The notes under the pieces were generated by a model that searched no databases, had not been told where the DNA came from, and saw only the letters and a list, made by a program, of their open reading frames with translations. From Hoyosella altamirensis (lineage in GTDB: Bacteria > Actinomycetota > Actinomycetes > Mycobacteriales > Mycobacteriaceae): DNA of 64,000 nucleotides. Below, piece by piece: positions 26,365-34,435 of the stretch. The stretch covers positions 62,001 through 126,000 of the forward strand of contig NZ_JACHWS010000003.1 in assembly GCF_014191505.1 (NCBI RefSeq), given 5' to 3'. The translations under genes and the position numbers were made by a program. Each line of letters opens with the position of its first letter. The first letter of the stretch is position 1.

Positions 26365-27564
26365 CTAGGCAGCCCGGTCAGCCAACAGGCGATGGCACAC
26401 GCCAACGACATCGGTGACGCCCTCGACCGAGGCGGCAGCCTTGCGTGCCGCTTTTGCGTATGACGGATCGGAACTGACCTGTTTGATCGCGTGAGCCAGT
26501 TCTCGAGGATCTGGCACGCCGTCCCGGCCGGGCCACACCGCAACCCCCGCACCTATGCGAATGACACGGTTCGCGAGCTCGCGCTGGTCTCCGCCCCCTG
26601 GGACCAGAACGAGTGGGCGGCCCGCCAGCAAACCGCGCGCGATGATGCCATGCCCAGCGCCACACACCAGCACTTCAGCCTGCGTGAGCAGGATATCTTG
26701 CCGTCCCACGCCCGCTGATACCCAGCGGGGCAGGTCAGGCGGCGCACCTCCGAGCATCGCAGCGGCAACGCGAAATTCAGGCACCTCTTCAGGGGTTTCT
26801 GCATTTCGCAGGCCTGCGACTACGCCTTCCAGGACGCCCGCCGCTCCACCCTGTGACGCCGTAGACGGCGACACCATAATCACCGGCTTGTCCCCTGCGG
26901 GCAAGGGAAGCTCCTCGGTAGCTGGTTCCCAGATCAACGGCCCAACAACGAATGCATTGTCTGGCCAGTCCGGTCTGGGCAATTCGAGAGAGGGCAGCGT
27001 TGCCAGCACCCTGCCCAGCGGTCCAGGGTCGCGTGCTGGCAACCCAATAGATGCTCGCACCTGCGCGCGCTGGCGCCGGCCCCTGCGCAAATCCCGATTC
27101 ACGAACGCCCGCAGAGTGATATCCCGAACCCGTCCCGTCAGCCCGCGACCTGGCTCCAGCCCACTCCCGATTGGCGGCAGGCCGCGCGATGGCAGATAGA
27201 GCGGATGGGGCGAGAGCTCCACCCACGGGATCCCAAGGCGCTCGGCAGCAAAAGCTCCAGCTACGGTAATCACGTCCGACACAACGAGGTCCGGCATCAG
27301 CCGGTTCAGATCGGGCAGCATCGCGGTGGACATCGCCGCGGCTCGCTCATTAATTCTGCGGCCCGCATCGTCGTCCTTGACTCCTGTCGGCAAGGTCAGC
27401 CCTGCAAGCTCCACTGCTTCGAGCCCTGCATTCTCTGCATGCTCGAGCCAGCGCCGCCCGGTGATCAGGACTGCGTGATCACCTGCCTTTTCGAAGGCAC
27501 GGCACAAAGCCATCGCGGGGAACGCGTGACCAGGATCTGGTCCTGCGATGACGGCGATCCGCAT
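26365..27564 (-). CDS. UDP-glycosyltransferase-like protein (Rv2739c-like)
   Basis: A 399-residue GT-B-type glycosyltransferase of the macrolide/erythromycin glycosyltransferase kind. The N-terminus RIAVIAGPDPGHAFPAMALC is the acceptor-side Rossmann start. The donor side carries GVGRQDILLTQAEVLVCGAG followed by HGIIARGLLAGRPLVLVPGG. The catalytic-site His/Asp usual in plant UGTs is not obvious. The frame is open 53 codons upstream, but the ATG at 27564 has GGAAGG and starts the conserved fold. Position matches Rv2739c. Acceptor and sugar unknown. Confidence 0.85.
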   Translation of the reverse strand: MRIAVIAGPDPGHAFPAMALCRAFEKAGDHAVLITGRRWLEHAENAGLEAVELAGLTLPTGVKDDDAGRRINERAAAMSTAMLPDLNRLMPDLVVSDVITVAGAFAAERLGIPWVELSPHPLYLPSRGLPPIGSGLEPGRGLTGRVRDITLRAFVNRDLRRGRRQRAQVRASIGLPARDPGPLGRVLATLPSLELPRPDWPDNAFVVGPLIWEPATEELPLPAGDKPVIMVSPSTASQGGAAGVLEGVVAGLRNAETPEEVPEFRVAAAMLGGAPPDLPRWVSAGVGRQDILLTQAEVLVCGAGHGIIARGLLAGRPLVLVPGGGDQRELANRVIRIGAGVAVWPGRDGVPDPRELAHAIKQVSSDPSYAKAARKAAASVEGVTDVVGVCHRLLADRAA

Positions 27565-27601
27565 AGTGCCTTCCGGGTAGATCTGCGAGGTGCTACGAAG
27601 C

Positions 27602-27793
27602 TCAGTAGCGGCCGATGACGTCGTTCTGCTTGTCGCCGTTGGAGAATGCCTTGTACAAGAAGTACACGATTGCCGCGACAACCGCGATCGTGGCAATAGT
27701 AGAGAGCGTCGAGAAGAACGCACCTATGAGCCAGCCGAGAATCGCGAGTCCAACCCAGATGACCACGATCGCGCCGATAATTTTGAGAACCAT
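27602..27793 (-). CDS. Small membrane protein at the end of the psp operon
   Basis: A 63-residue, mostly hydrophobic protein with two predicted transmembrane helices (LKIIGAIVVIWVGLAILGWL and TIATIAVVAAIVYFLYKAF) and a polar C-terminus (SNGDKQNDVIGRY). Shine-Dalgarno GGAGGAG is strong. It lies 73 bp after pspM on the same strand, where M. tuberculosis has pspN; I see no similarity to PspN. It is probably a membrane partner of the envelope-stress system; the family is not recognised. Confidence 0.75.
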   Translation of the reverse strand: MVLKIIGAIVVIWVGLAILGWLIGAFFSTLSTIATIAVVAAIVYFLYKAFSNGDKQNDVIGRY

Positions 27794-27866
27794 TTCTCCT
27801 CCGGTGTGTCAGCCTCACAATCTGCGTTTGCGAGGTCCTGGTTCTAGCCTTCCACCGGTAGTCACC

Positions 27867-28748
27867 TCATGTCAGCCCTGAAGCGCGAAGATCAGGGGAA
27901 GTTCGGGGAGCACCCCGAGTCGCTGGGCGCACCGCGAGTGGAGACGCGTACTGCTGGGAGAGACCGCGAAGTTCCTGCAAAGCTGAGGTCAGGCCGGCGA
28001 CGCGGTCCGTGACTGACAGCAAATCGTCGCGTTGCTGATCGAGACCTGAGAGCACACCCTCACGCGACATCCCCAGGGCGGCGTCCGTCATGCGAGCGGC
28101 AGTGGCTGTGAGGTCTTCGACTTCTGCCACGCCACGGTTTATGTGCGCGGTCAGGTTCCGGATGGGTTCCGCGAGGTCCGCGGCAGCGCCGGTCCTATCA
28201 CCCGTCGCGTGCAAGCGTGTTCTCGCATACTCCATGCCCACGGTGTCGCGCGCGGCGGTCTCCAGAGCATCGCCAGCAGCCATTGTCGCGCGCAGAATTT
28301 CATCTGCCTCGCCACTCGGTATCGCATTCGAGCGGTTCAGCACCAGAACCAAGCGGTACAGACTCTGTTCAGCGGCGCTCATCCGTGTCATCGCCGAGTG
28401 AACAGCCGAGGCATGGTGCGGCTCGAATCTCCGAGCTGGCCGACGTGGCGGCAAGGGGCGCGCACGGTACTCGCGGAACTTTTGCCACGCGACCACCGCC
28501 GGAACTGCGGCAAGGACGGTCACACCCCCGCCGGCCACAATGGTCCATTCGGGGGCGGAGCTAAGCGCCAATGTGCCAGTCCCCGCGGCGGAGAACACCG
28601 TCAGCCCTCCGAACCGCGCCGTTCGGCGGCGAGCGCGACGCGTCTTGCGGAGCAATTTCTCGCGCGGGTCAGTCCACTTGCGGGCCGCGTCCGTGACGCG
28701 GCCCTGCAGTTCGGACCACACTCTGCGAGCGTCCCCACCCATGGCCAT
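27867..28748 (-). CDS. PspM-like membrane protein (Rv2743c-like)
   Basis: A 293-residue protein downstream of pspA, in the position of PspM (Rv2743c) in M. tuberculosis. The N-terminus is basic (KLLRKTRRARRRTARFG), followed by two transmembrane segments at about residues 47-66 and 69-88, and then a long alpha-helical cytoplasmic part with coiled-coil tendency (about 120-270). PspM is thought to tether PspA at the membrane during stress. It starts 21 bp after the pspA stop. Assignment rests mainly on gene order and topology. Confidence 0.78.
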   Translation of the reverse strand: MAMGGDARRVWSELQGRVTDAARKWTDPREKLLRKTRRARRRTARFGGLTVFSAAGTGTLALSSAPEWTIVAGGGVTVLAAVPAVVAWQKFREYRARPLPPRRPARRFEPHHASAVHSAMTRMSAAEQSLYRLVLVLNRSNAIPSGEADEILRATMAAGDALETAARDTVGMEYARTRLHATGDRTGAAADLAEPIRNLTAHINRGVAEVEDLTATAARMTDAALGMSREGVLSGLDQQRDDLLSVTDRVAGLTSALQELRGLSQQYASPLAVRPATRGAPRTSPDLRASGLT

Positions 28749-28769
28749 CGGGGAAAGCCTTGTCGCGCG

Positions 28770-29594
28770 TCAGCTCGCGGGGTTCTGCTCGGACTCGCCC
28801 TGAGGCTGAGCTGGCTTCTGCGCAGGAGCGACCTGTGGCTGCTCGGGCTGCTGCGCGCCCGTACCGATCTGTCCGCCCTTCATCGACGCGCGGATCTGCT
28901 CGAGTCGGCTGTGGCCTGCCATCTGGACGGTTGCCTGCTGGACCTCCATCATGCGGCCCTGCACCGAGTTCTTGGCCAGCTCGGAGGAACCGAGAGCGTT
29001 CGCGTAGCGACGTTCGATCTTGTCCCGTACCGCGTCCAGGCTGGGGGTATTTGTCGGTGCGGCAAGTTCCGTCATCGACCGCAGCGAGTTGCTGACTTGC
29101 TCCTGCATCTTGGCCTGTTCGAGCTGGCTGAGGAGCTTAGTCCGCTCGGCGATCTTCTGCTGGAGCATCATTGCGTTCTGCTCGACAGCACGCTTCGCCT
29201 GCTTCGCTGCCTCCATCGACTGATCATGGAGGGCCTTAAGGTCCTCGATGTTTGCCTCAGCCGTGACGAGTTGCGCAGCGAATGCCTCAGCAGCATTCTC
29301 ATACTCCTGCGCCTTCCCGGCATCACCCTGTCCGATAGCCTTTTCGGACATCTGCAGCGCCTGACGGGTACTCGCCTGCAGCTTCTCGACCTCGGCGATC
29401 TGTCGGTTCAGCCGCATCTCGAGCTGGCGCTGGTTGCCGATAACGGCCGCAGCCTGCTGCGAGAGCGCTTGATGCTGCCGCTGTGCCTCTTCAATCGCTT
29501 GCTGAATCTGGATCTTGGGATCGGCGTTTTCGTCGATGGAGGCATTCATCTTGGCTTTCATGTAGTTCCACCATTTGACAAAAGGATTCGCCAT
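28770..29594 (-). CDS. pspA: PspA/IM30 family envelope-stress protein (35-kDa antigen-like)
   Basis: A 274-residue, almost entirely coiled-coil protein of the ESCRT-III-like PspA family, which coats and stabilises a stressed cytoplasmic membrane. It begins [20 protein letters not shown] with an amphipathic helix, contains the PspA heptads ([20 protein letters not shown]) and ends in a proline/glutamine-rich tail not found in E. coli PspA. The ATG at 29594 has GGAGG upstream; the open frame extends 14 codons further but without conservation. It lies between clgR and pspM, as Rv2744c does. Confidence 0.95.
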   Translation of the reverse strand: MANPFVKWWNYMKAKMNASIDENADPKIQIQQAIEEAQRQHQALSQQAAAVIGNQRQLEMRLNRQIAEVEKLQASTRQALQMSEKAIGQGDAGKAQEYENAAEAFAAQLVTAEANIEDLKALHDQSMEAAKQAKRAVEQNAMMLQQKIAERTKLLSQLEQAKMQEQVSNSLRSMTELAAPTNTPSLDAVRDKIERRYANALGSSELAKNSVQGRMMEVQQATVQMAGHSRLEQIRASMKGGQIGTGAQQPEQPQVAPAQKPAQPQGESEQNPAS

Positions 29595-29775
29595 CTCCCC
29601 TACCTCCGTGTCGCTTTGTCGTCGCGGTTCTCGCAACTCTATGTCGGCCCAATATCAGCCGCAGTGTCAGCACTGCTGGCCAGATAAAGTACCCTGCCGC
29701 TCAATTGCCTTGTGGCATGTCAACGCAGACCCGAAGGTCTTCCTCTGAATCTATCCGCTAATTGGGCACGGCGCA

Positions 29776-29791
29776 TCAGGGATCGCCCTGA
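29776..29791 (-). terminator. Small hairpin between clgR and pspA
   Basis: TCAGGG, four-base loop ATCG, CCCTGA: a 6-bp perfect stem 28 bp after the clgR stop, overlapping a second possible stem with the following AGGGTGAT. The 224-bp gap could hold a partial terminator and a separate pspA promoter; a TTGACA at 29718-29723 (minus strand) has no well-placed -10. Confidence 0.35.
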
Positions 29792-29818
29792 AGGGTGATA
29801 CGGAAAACAAGCTTATGT

Positions 29819-30235
29819 TCAGGCCGCAACGAGCGCACCGGCGGGTGCCTTCTCGGGCGTCTGCGTGTCCGCCATGCCCTCCGTACCTGCTTCTTGCGGG
29901 ATGACCATGCGCGATCGGCTTCTGTCACCGCCGTCAGCAGCGCTGCTCCCACTGGCGCGCCCCTGGGACGCACCGACGGGATCACCTGACCGCGTAGCCA
30001 CCCCATCGGCGAGTAGCGAACTCACGTCGAACAGCACATCAGCGAGTTCAACGTCGAGCGCGTCACAGATCGACGCTAGGAGTTCGCTCGACGCCTCTTT
30101 TCTTCCGCGCTCCACTTCCGAGAGATAACCAAGGCTCACTCGCGCCAGGCTCGATACCTCGCGCAGCGTCCGGCTCTGAGACACACGGACGCGCCGCAAG
30201 CTGTCGCCTAGTGCCTCACGTAGCAGCAGCGCCAT
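29819..30235 (-). CDS. clgR: ClgR transcriptional activator of clp and psp genes
   Basis: A 138-residue XRE-type activator that in actinobacteria controls ATP-dependent protease genes and, in M. tuberculosis, the psp genes. The HTH is at about residues 14-68 ([20 protein letters not shown], followed by [20 protein letters not shown]). The C-terminal half is low-complexity and ends in LVAA, which resembles the C-terminal alanine degron used for Clp-dependent turnover of ClgR-family proteins. The ATG at 30235 starts the conserved part; the open frame extends 14 codons further. A SigE-type promoter lies 70-100 bp upstream. Confidence 0.93.
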   Translation of the reverse strand: MALLLREALGDSLRRVRVSQSRTLREVSSLARVSLGYLSEVERGRKEASSELLASICDALDVELADVLFDVSSLLADGVATRSGDPVGASQGRASGSSAADGGDRSRSRMVIPQEAGTEGMADTQTPEKAPAGALVAA

Positions 30236-30307
30236 GTCGCTCCTCCATCCAGTCCTTGCACACACAGCCTGGAGCACTCACGCCAGACTGCGCGCTTCTT
30301 GCCATAC

Positions 30308-30334
30308 AACGTCCCGGAATCGCTGATGGTTCCC
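30308..30334 (-). promoter_or_regulatory. SigE-type promoter of clgR
   Basis: On the minus strand GGGAACC (30328-30334), 16 bases, then CGTT (30308-30311), a match to the mycobacterial ECF SigE promoter pattern. It lies 73 bp before the clgR ATG. In M. tuberculosis clgR is a known SigE target, so the placement agrees with function. Confidence 0.75.
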
Positions 30335-30375
30335 AGCGAGCACTTCCGGATCATTCGCGGCGCTTGGTACTGACT

Positions 30376-30879
30376 CTAGACGCGTTCCTCACTCAGTTCG
30401 ATAAGGACCTCACCAAACGCCCGTGCAACTGCCATGAGCCGTACATTCCAGCGATCCCCCTGCAGGGCAAGTTTCTTCGAGCGTGATACCCCAGGTCCAC
30501 TAACCCCTACATACACTGTTCCCGGCAGCACACCCTCCTGAGGGTCCGGGCCAGCCACGCCTGTGAGCGACAATCCCCAGGTGGCGTCCAGTTTCTTACG
30601 GATGTTTCCTGCCATTAGTTCGGCAGTACCTGCTGATACAGCGCCTTCCGCATCAAGTATTTCCTGTGGCACGTCGGCAAGGATGTGCTTCGCGTCGGTC
30701 GAGTATACGACCACCCCACCACGCAGCGCGTCGCTTACCCCTGGGATTCCGGCGAGCGCAGCACTAGCCAGACCTGCGGTCAGTGATTCAGCGCACGCAA
30801 TTGTCTCGTGCCTTCGCAGCAGCGCAGCTACCAGCAGATCGGCGCCAGTGCTCTCGGCGAGGATGTCGTACGCGATCAT
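30376..30879 (-). CDS. CinA C-terminal-domain protein (nicotinamide-nucleotide amidase-like)
   Basis: A 167-residue protein consisting only of the CinA C-terminal (PncC) domain, which in several bacteria deamidates nicotinamide mononucleotide. The motif CAESLTAGLASAALAGIPGVS, split here by CAES/TAG, and the region SLTGVAGPDP are typical. The ATG at 30879 overlaps the pgsA stop (ATGA); the open frame upstream is pgsA in another frame. It lies between pgsA and clgR, a common actinobacterial arrangement. Confidence 0.9.
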   Translation of the reverse strand: MIAYDILAESTGADLLVAALLRRHETIACAESLTAGLASAALAGIPGVSDALRGGVVVYSTDAKHILADVPQEILDAEGAVSAGTAELMAGNIRKKLDATWGLSLTGVAGPDPQEGVLPGTVYVGVSGPGVSRSKKLALQGDRWNVRLMAVARAFGEVLIELSEERV

Positions 30880-31541
30880 CGATGTGCATGCTTTCTGCTG
30901 TGCCGCCGGAGTTGAAGGGCCTGTACGACGTAATCCAGGCCGGTAACCACGGTGATGATGACAGCGAGCCCCATGAGCGTCATGCTGATCGGCGATACCC
31001 AGTCGGGCAAGGGGAACAGATAGAAGCCGATCGCAATCGTCTGCACGAGCGTCTTGAGCTTGCCGCCCCGGCTCGCGGGGATCACGCCGTGGCGAATTAC
31101 CCAAAAGCGCAGCACGGTAATCCCGAGTTCACGGAAGAGAATGATCCCAGTAATCCACCAGCTGAGATCTCCGAGAATGGACAAACCGACAAGCGCACCG
31201 CCCATCAGCGCCTTGTCGGCAATCGGGTCTGCAATCTTGCCGAAGTCGGTGACCAAGCCATACTTTCGGGCCACTTGCCCGTCAATCCGGTCGGTCACGG
31301 CAGCAATGACGAAGAGCAGCGCCGCCGTCACGCGCCAGACTGTCGATTGGCCGCTGTCGATCAGTAACGCTACGAGGAAGAGCGGAACTATCAAGATGCG
31401 GATCATTGTCAGAACGTTGGCGGCATTCAGCACCGGCACAGCACCGTGCTCCGCAGGTGGATGCGGCAGGCTGTGTGTGCCGCCGCCCACGCGCGAATTA
31501 CCCGGCTGTGCGGAAGATCCTGAATCGTCACTGATTGCCAC
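30876..31541 (-). CDS. pgsA: CDP-alcohol phosphatidyltransferase (PgsA family)
   Basis: Integral membrane enzyme of phospholipid synthesis, most likely CDP-diacylglycerol-glycerol-3-phosphate 3-phosphatidyltransferase. It carries the full signature DGQVARKYGLVTDFGKIAD followed by PIAD (pattern DGx2ARx8Gx3Dx3D) and about five transmembrane helices. The GTG at 31541 gives 221 residues; an ATG at 31595 would overlap the divergent argA start. It corresponds to pgsA3 (Rv2746c). The 3' end overlaps the cinA-like gene by four bases. Which glycerophospholipid it makes cannot be read from sequence. Confidence 0.91.
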   Translation of the reverse strand: MAISDDSGSSAQPGNSRVGGGTHSLPHPPAEHGAVPVLNAANVLTMIRILIVPLFLVALLIDSGQSTVWRVTAALLFVIAAVTDRIDGQVARKYGLVTDFGKIADPIADKALMGGALVGLSILGDLSWWITGIILFRELGITVLRFWVIRHGVIPASRGGKLKTLVQTIAIGFYLFPLPDWVSPISMTLMGLAVIITVVTGLDYVVQALQLRRHSRKHAHR

Positions 31542-31583
31542 ATGCTCAGCGTATCTGGCAGCTTTCCCGCTAGTCTTGCCGAC

Positions 31584-32120
31584 ATGGAAAATCACGGTCG
31601 CAGGGAGCCTGAGGTGTCTCGATATCCGGAGTTCATCGTGCGCCGCGCCCGTACCGCAGACGTACCCAAGATCAAGCGCCTTATCGACATTTACGCACCC
31701 AAGATTCTCCTGGAAAAGAACCTGGTCACCCTCTACGAATCAGTGCAGGAGTTTTGGGTCGCCGAACGTGAAGACGCCATCATTTCTTGTGGGGCGCTGC
31801 ACGTACTCTGGTCCGACCTCGGGGAAGTGCGCACCGTCGCGGTCGATCCGGCGCACAAAGGTTGCGGTTCCGGGCGTGCCGTCGTGTCCCAGCTCATCGA
31901 GACCGCCCGCGACCTCGGCCTGCAGCGTGTCTTTGTACTGACGTTTGAAGTGAAGTTCTTCTCCCAACTGGGCTTCACCGAGATCGATGGAACCCCGGTC
32001 ACGTCCGAAGTATTCACAGAAATGCGCAGGTCTTACGACACAGGTGTCGCCGAGTTTCTCGACCTCAGTTACGTCAAGCCCAATACGCTAGGCAACACGC
32101 GCATGTTGCGGGAACTCTGA
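31584..32120 (+). CDS. argA: N-acetylglutamate synthase (GNAT family)
   Basis: Cytoplasmic acetyltransferase of 178 residues for the first step of arginine synthesis, counterpart of Rv2747. The GNAT core is visible: FIVRRARTADVPKIKRLID at the N-terminus, beta-strand DLGEVRTVAVDPAHKGCGSG with the acetyl-CoA loop GCGSGRAV, and FVLTFEVKFFSQLGFTEID. The ATG at 31584 is preferred over one 14 codons upstream, which would run into the divergent pgsA start. A YciI-family gene follows after 17 bp. Confidence 0.9.
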   Translation: MENHGRREPEVSRYPEFIVRRARTADVPKIKRLIDIYAPKILLEKNLVTLYESVQEFWVAEREDAIISCGALHVLWSDLGEVRTVAVDPAHKGCGSGRAVVSQLIETARDLGLQRVFVLTFEVKFFSQLGFTEIDGTPVTSEVFTEMRRSYDTGVAEFLDLSYVKPNTLGNTRMLREL

Positions 32121-32137
32121 GCGGAGGCGAAACCTAT

Positions 32138-32431
32138 ATGCGGATGTTTGCAGTGGAATACACCTACTCGAGAGAGGACGCGGATGCCCGGCTGGCCGCT
32201 CGTCCTGACCACCGCTCATGGCTGTCAGGGCTCGTTTCAACAGGTGTCGTTGTGTCCGCTGGGGCTTTCGCAGACGGCACGGGCGCGCTCATCCTCGTCG
32301 CCGCCGACAAGATCGGTGACGTTGATGCGCTGCGCAAACTGCTCGCCGATGATCCTTTCGCGACCGGTGGTTTCATCCATGGCGTTCAGATCCGCGAGTG
32401 GTCCCCTGTGCTGGGCGCACTGTCCGACTGA
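32138..32431 (+). CDS. YciI-family protein
   Basis: A 97-residue single-domain YCII protein of the ferredoxin-like fold: RMFAVEYTYSREDADARLAA, the central His (DHRSWLSGL) and GGFIHGVQIREWSPVLG at the end. GGAGG precedes the ATG by 9 bases; a second ATG two codons later is possible. Function unknown; some family members are dehydrochlorinases. It follows argA by 17 bp and its last 46 bp overlap the 3' end of the convergent ECF sigma gene. Confidence 0.87.
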   Translation: MRMFAVEYTYSREDADARLAARPDHRSWLSGLVSTGVVVSAGAFADGTGALILVAADKIGDVDALRKLLADDPFATGGFIHGVQIREWSPVLGALSD

Positions 32432-33642
32432 ACCTCCCGGAGGCGCCGTTCCAGGAAGGCCCGCACGGCTGAGTTCTTGACGGCACGAAGCGCTTCTTCA
32501 TAACTGCGTACCGCGTCAGTGTTCCGCCCCGCGCGACGGCAAAGATCGGCCCGCGCCGCGTGGAATATGTGTGACCGCGCCAGTCGCGTGTCTGCGGCGA
32601 GCGTGTCGAGCTCCTCAAGACCAGCGGTGTAGCCATCTCGAAACCCCAGGGCGATGGCGCGGTTCAGCCGTACCACGGGGGAATCCTGGTGATAGAGCAG
32701 CTGATCGTACGCCGCGACGATTGTCGCCCAGTCGGTCTGACTGAACGACGGAGCCATCGTGTGCGCACAAGCGATCACCGCTTGAAGGAGGTAGGGGCCG
32801 TGGCCGCGAACTGCAGCAGATCTGAGGTGCGCTAGCCCCGCCTGGGCCTTCATTTTGTCCCAGGAGTCCCGATCCTGATCCTCAATCGGAATGACACTCC
32901 CCGCAGAATCCATCCGGGCGGCCCGGCGGCTGTCCTGGAGAAGCAATAGGGCGAGCAGCGCTTCGGCTTCGCTGTCCTCCGGCGTCACGGCATGAACGAG
33001 CCGCGCGAGCCGAATACTCTCACGGCACAGGTCAGCCCGGATTACGGCGTCGCCCGCTGCAGGTGCGTAACCCTCGGTGAATGTCAGGTAAATGCATGAC
33101 AGGACGGAGGGCAGTCGCTCGGCAAAGAGCTCACGTGGCGGAACCCTCAATGGGATTCCAGCATTCCGGATCTTTGCTTTCGCCCGGCTGAGACGCTGTG
33201 CGACTGTCGCCTCTGCATCGAGGACGAGCCGTGCGATTTCTTCCGCTGACAGGCCGAAAACGAGGCGGAGTGTCAGCGCTATCCTGGCTGGTCGTGCAAG
33301 GGCCGGATGACAGCACGTGAAGAGCAACTGGAGTTCGTGGTCTTCCGCGGACTCCGGCCCGGCCCCAGCCGCCTCAGCCGCAGCGGTCAGCTGCGCCAAT
33401 TGTTCCCGTTGTGGCCGCTTCGACTCGCGTCGCACCCGATCGATAGCCCGATTCCGCGCGGCAGTCGTGATCCAGGCGCCGGGGCGCTCGGGGATACCCT
33501 CATCAGCCCAGGACCGCAAGGCATCCACGAACGCCTCCTGCACCGCGTCTTCAGCAAGGTCAAGACTGTGCGTAATCGCCGCGACAGTCGCGAGTGCCCG
33601 GCCGCTCTCTGCCCGAAACACCGACTCGATCAGACTCTGCAC
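32386..33642 (-). CDS. ECF42-type RNA polymerase sigma factor
   Basis: A 418-residue sigma factor, much longer than ordinary ECF sigmas. Region 2 (ESVFRAESGRALATVAAITH, LAEDAVQEAFVDALRSWADE) and region 4 (LTLRLVFGLSAEEIARLVLD) are followed by a 230-residue helical TPR-like extension containing the family's LSCIYLTFTEGYAP and RLNRAIALGFRDGYTAGLEE. No anti-sigma gene is nearby, as usual for ECF42. The start is one of two adjacent GTG codons (33642 or 33645) 8-11 bp after the DGPF gene. It is co-transcribed with the tandem DGPF/YCII protein, the hallmark partner of ECF42 sigmas. Confidence 0.91.
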   Translation of the reverse strand: MQSLIESVFRAESGRALATVAAITHSLDLAEDAVQEAFVDALRSWADEGIPERPGAWITTAARNRAIDRVRRESKRPQREQLAQLTAAAEAAGAGPESAEDHELQLLFTCCHPALARPARIALTLRLVFGLSAEEIARLVLDAEATVAQRLSRAKAKIRNAGIPLRVPPRELFAERLPSVLSCIYLTFTEGYAPAAGDAVIRADLCRESIRLARLVHAVTPEDSEAEALLALLLLQDSRRAARMDSAGSVIPIEDQDRDSWDKMKAQAGLAHLRSAAVRGHGPYLLQAVIACAHTMAPSFSQTDWATIVAAYDQLLYHQDSPVVRLNRAIALGFRDGYTAGLEELDTLAADTRLARSHIFHAARADLCRRAGRNTDAVRSYEEALRAVKNSAVRAFLERRLREVQSDSAPSTGDHSRI

Positions 33643-33652
33643 CACACCTGCC

Positions 33653-34345
33653 TCAGAATGAGACGACCTTTCGCATCTCAATTCCGCCCCGCGGACCCGT
33701 TGGTACGCGGGCCGCGAGGGCGCGGGCCTCTTCCTCGTCGCACTTGAAAAGGTAGATCCCATTCACGACTTCGGCTGACTCGATGTAGGGACCGTCACTG
33801 AGCAGCAATTTCCCGTCCCGCACGCGGATCGTGGTCGCGGCGGACGACGGGTAAAGTGCACCGCCGCCGCGGAGCCATTCACGTGCTGCGCTGCCGAACT
33901 TCTCGTGTTCGGCGACGCCACTGTCCCACGCGCTGGTGCCGGGATCTGGTGTATCGCTCGCGGGTTCTCTGATGAGTGCGACCCAGTTTTCGCTGTAGCT
34001 GTTGTCCGAGAGCGTCCATTCCGCCATCGGCCACATCTCGATCGCTCCATCCATCGCAGCAGGGATTCGGCGCGCGATTTCGATTGCATCATCGAGATTT
34101 TCGGCAGCCAAGACGTAGAGGCCACCCACCACTTCGGCGGATTCGGTGAACGGGCCGTCCGTGATCATGCCGCCTGGCTTCCTGTGCATCCCCTCGTTCA
34201 CGGAATGCAGCGCGACCCCCCAGACCACGGAGTCTCCGGCCCACCGATCAAACTCCTCGTATCCAGCTACCGCAGCCTCGAATTCGGGCGTACCGGGAAC
34301 CTCGTTCTCGTTCTCGGCACCGATAAGCAGGGCAAAGTAATGCAT
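33653..34345 (-). CDS. Tandem DGPF/YCII-domain protein
   Basis: A 230-residue protein with two copies of the DGPF (YCII-like) domain. The first has GMITDGPFTESAEVVGGLYV and the second LLLSDGPYIESAEVVNGIYL, where DGPF has become DGPY. Each repeat ends in a segment such as GAIEMWPM or GGIEMRKV. Single-domain relatives are usual, so this is an internal duplication or fusion. The ATG at 34345 has GGGAG six bases upstream. It lies directly upstream of the ECF42 sigma gene and behind an ECF42-like promoter. Function unknown. Confidence 0.9.
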   Translation of the reverse strand: MHYFALLIGAENENEVPGTPEFEAAVAGYEEFDRWAGDSVVWGVALHSVNEGMHRKPGGMITDGPFTESAEVVGGLYVLAAENLDDAIEIARRIPAAMDGAIEMWPMAEWTLSDNSYSENWVALIREPASDTPDPGTSAWDSGVAEHEKFGSAAREWLRGGGALYPSSAATTIRVRDGKLLLSDGPYIESAEVVNGIYLFKCDEEEARALAARVPTGPRGGIEMRKVVSF

Positions 34346-34381
34346 GATGATCTCCCTCGTCGGTCTTCCTGTCACTATGGC

Positions 34382-34409
34382 GACGAACGAACGGACCGCG
34401 TTTTCGACA
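34382..34409 (-). promoter_or_regulatory. Candidate ECF42 promoter
   Basis: On the minus strand TGTCGA (34404-34409), 18 bases, then CGTC (34382-34385). From memory, ECF42 promoters carry TGTCGA at -35 and CGA/TC at -10, so this fits. It lies 37 bp upstream of the DGPF gene and would make the sigma factor autoregulatory. Confidence 0.7.
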
Positions 34410-34435
34410 ACTTTGCCATACGACTTCACGGGAGA

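Noticed and set aside
28143-29687. 514-residue plus-strand open frame opposite pspM and pspA
   Set aside because: It spans two clear genes on the other strand and its protein is Leu/Arg/His-rich without any domain; it mirrors the codon bias of the coiled-coil genes.
29718-29723. TTGACA upstream of pspA as an independent promoter
   Set aside because: No acceptable -10 sequence occurs 16-19 bp downstream.
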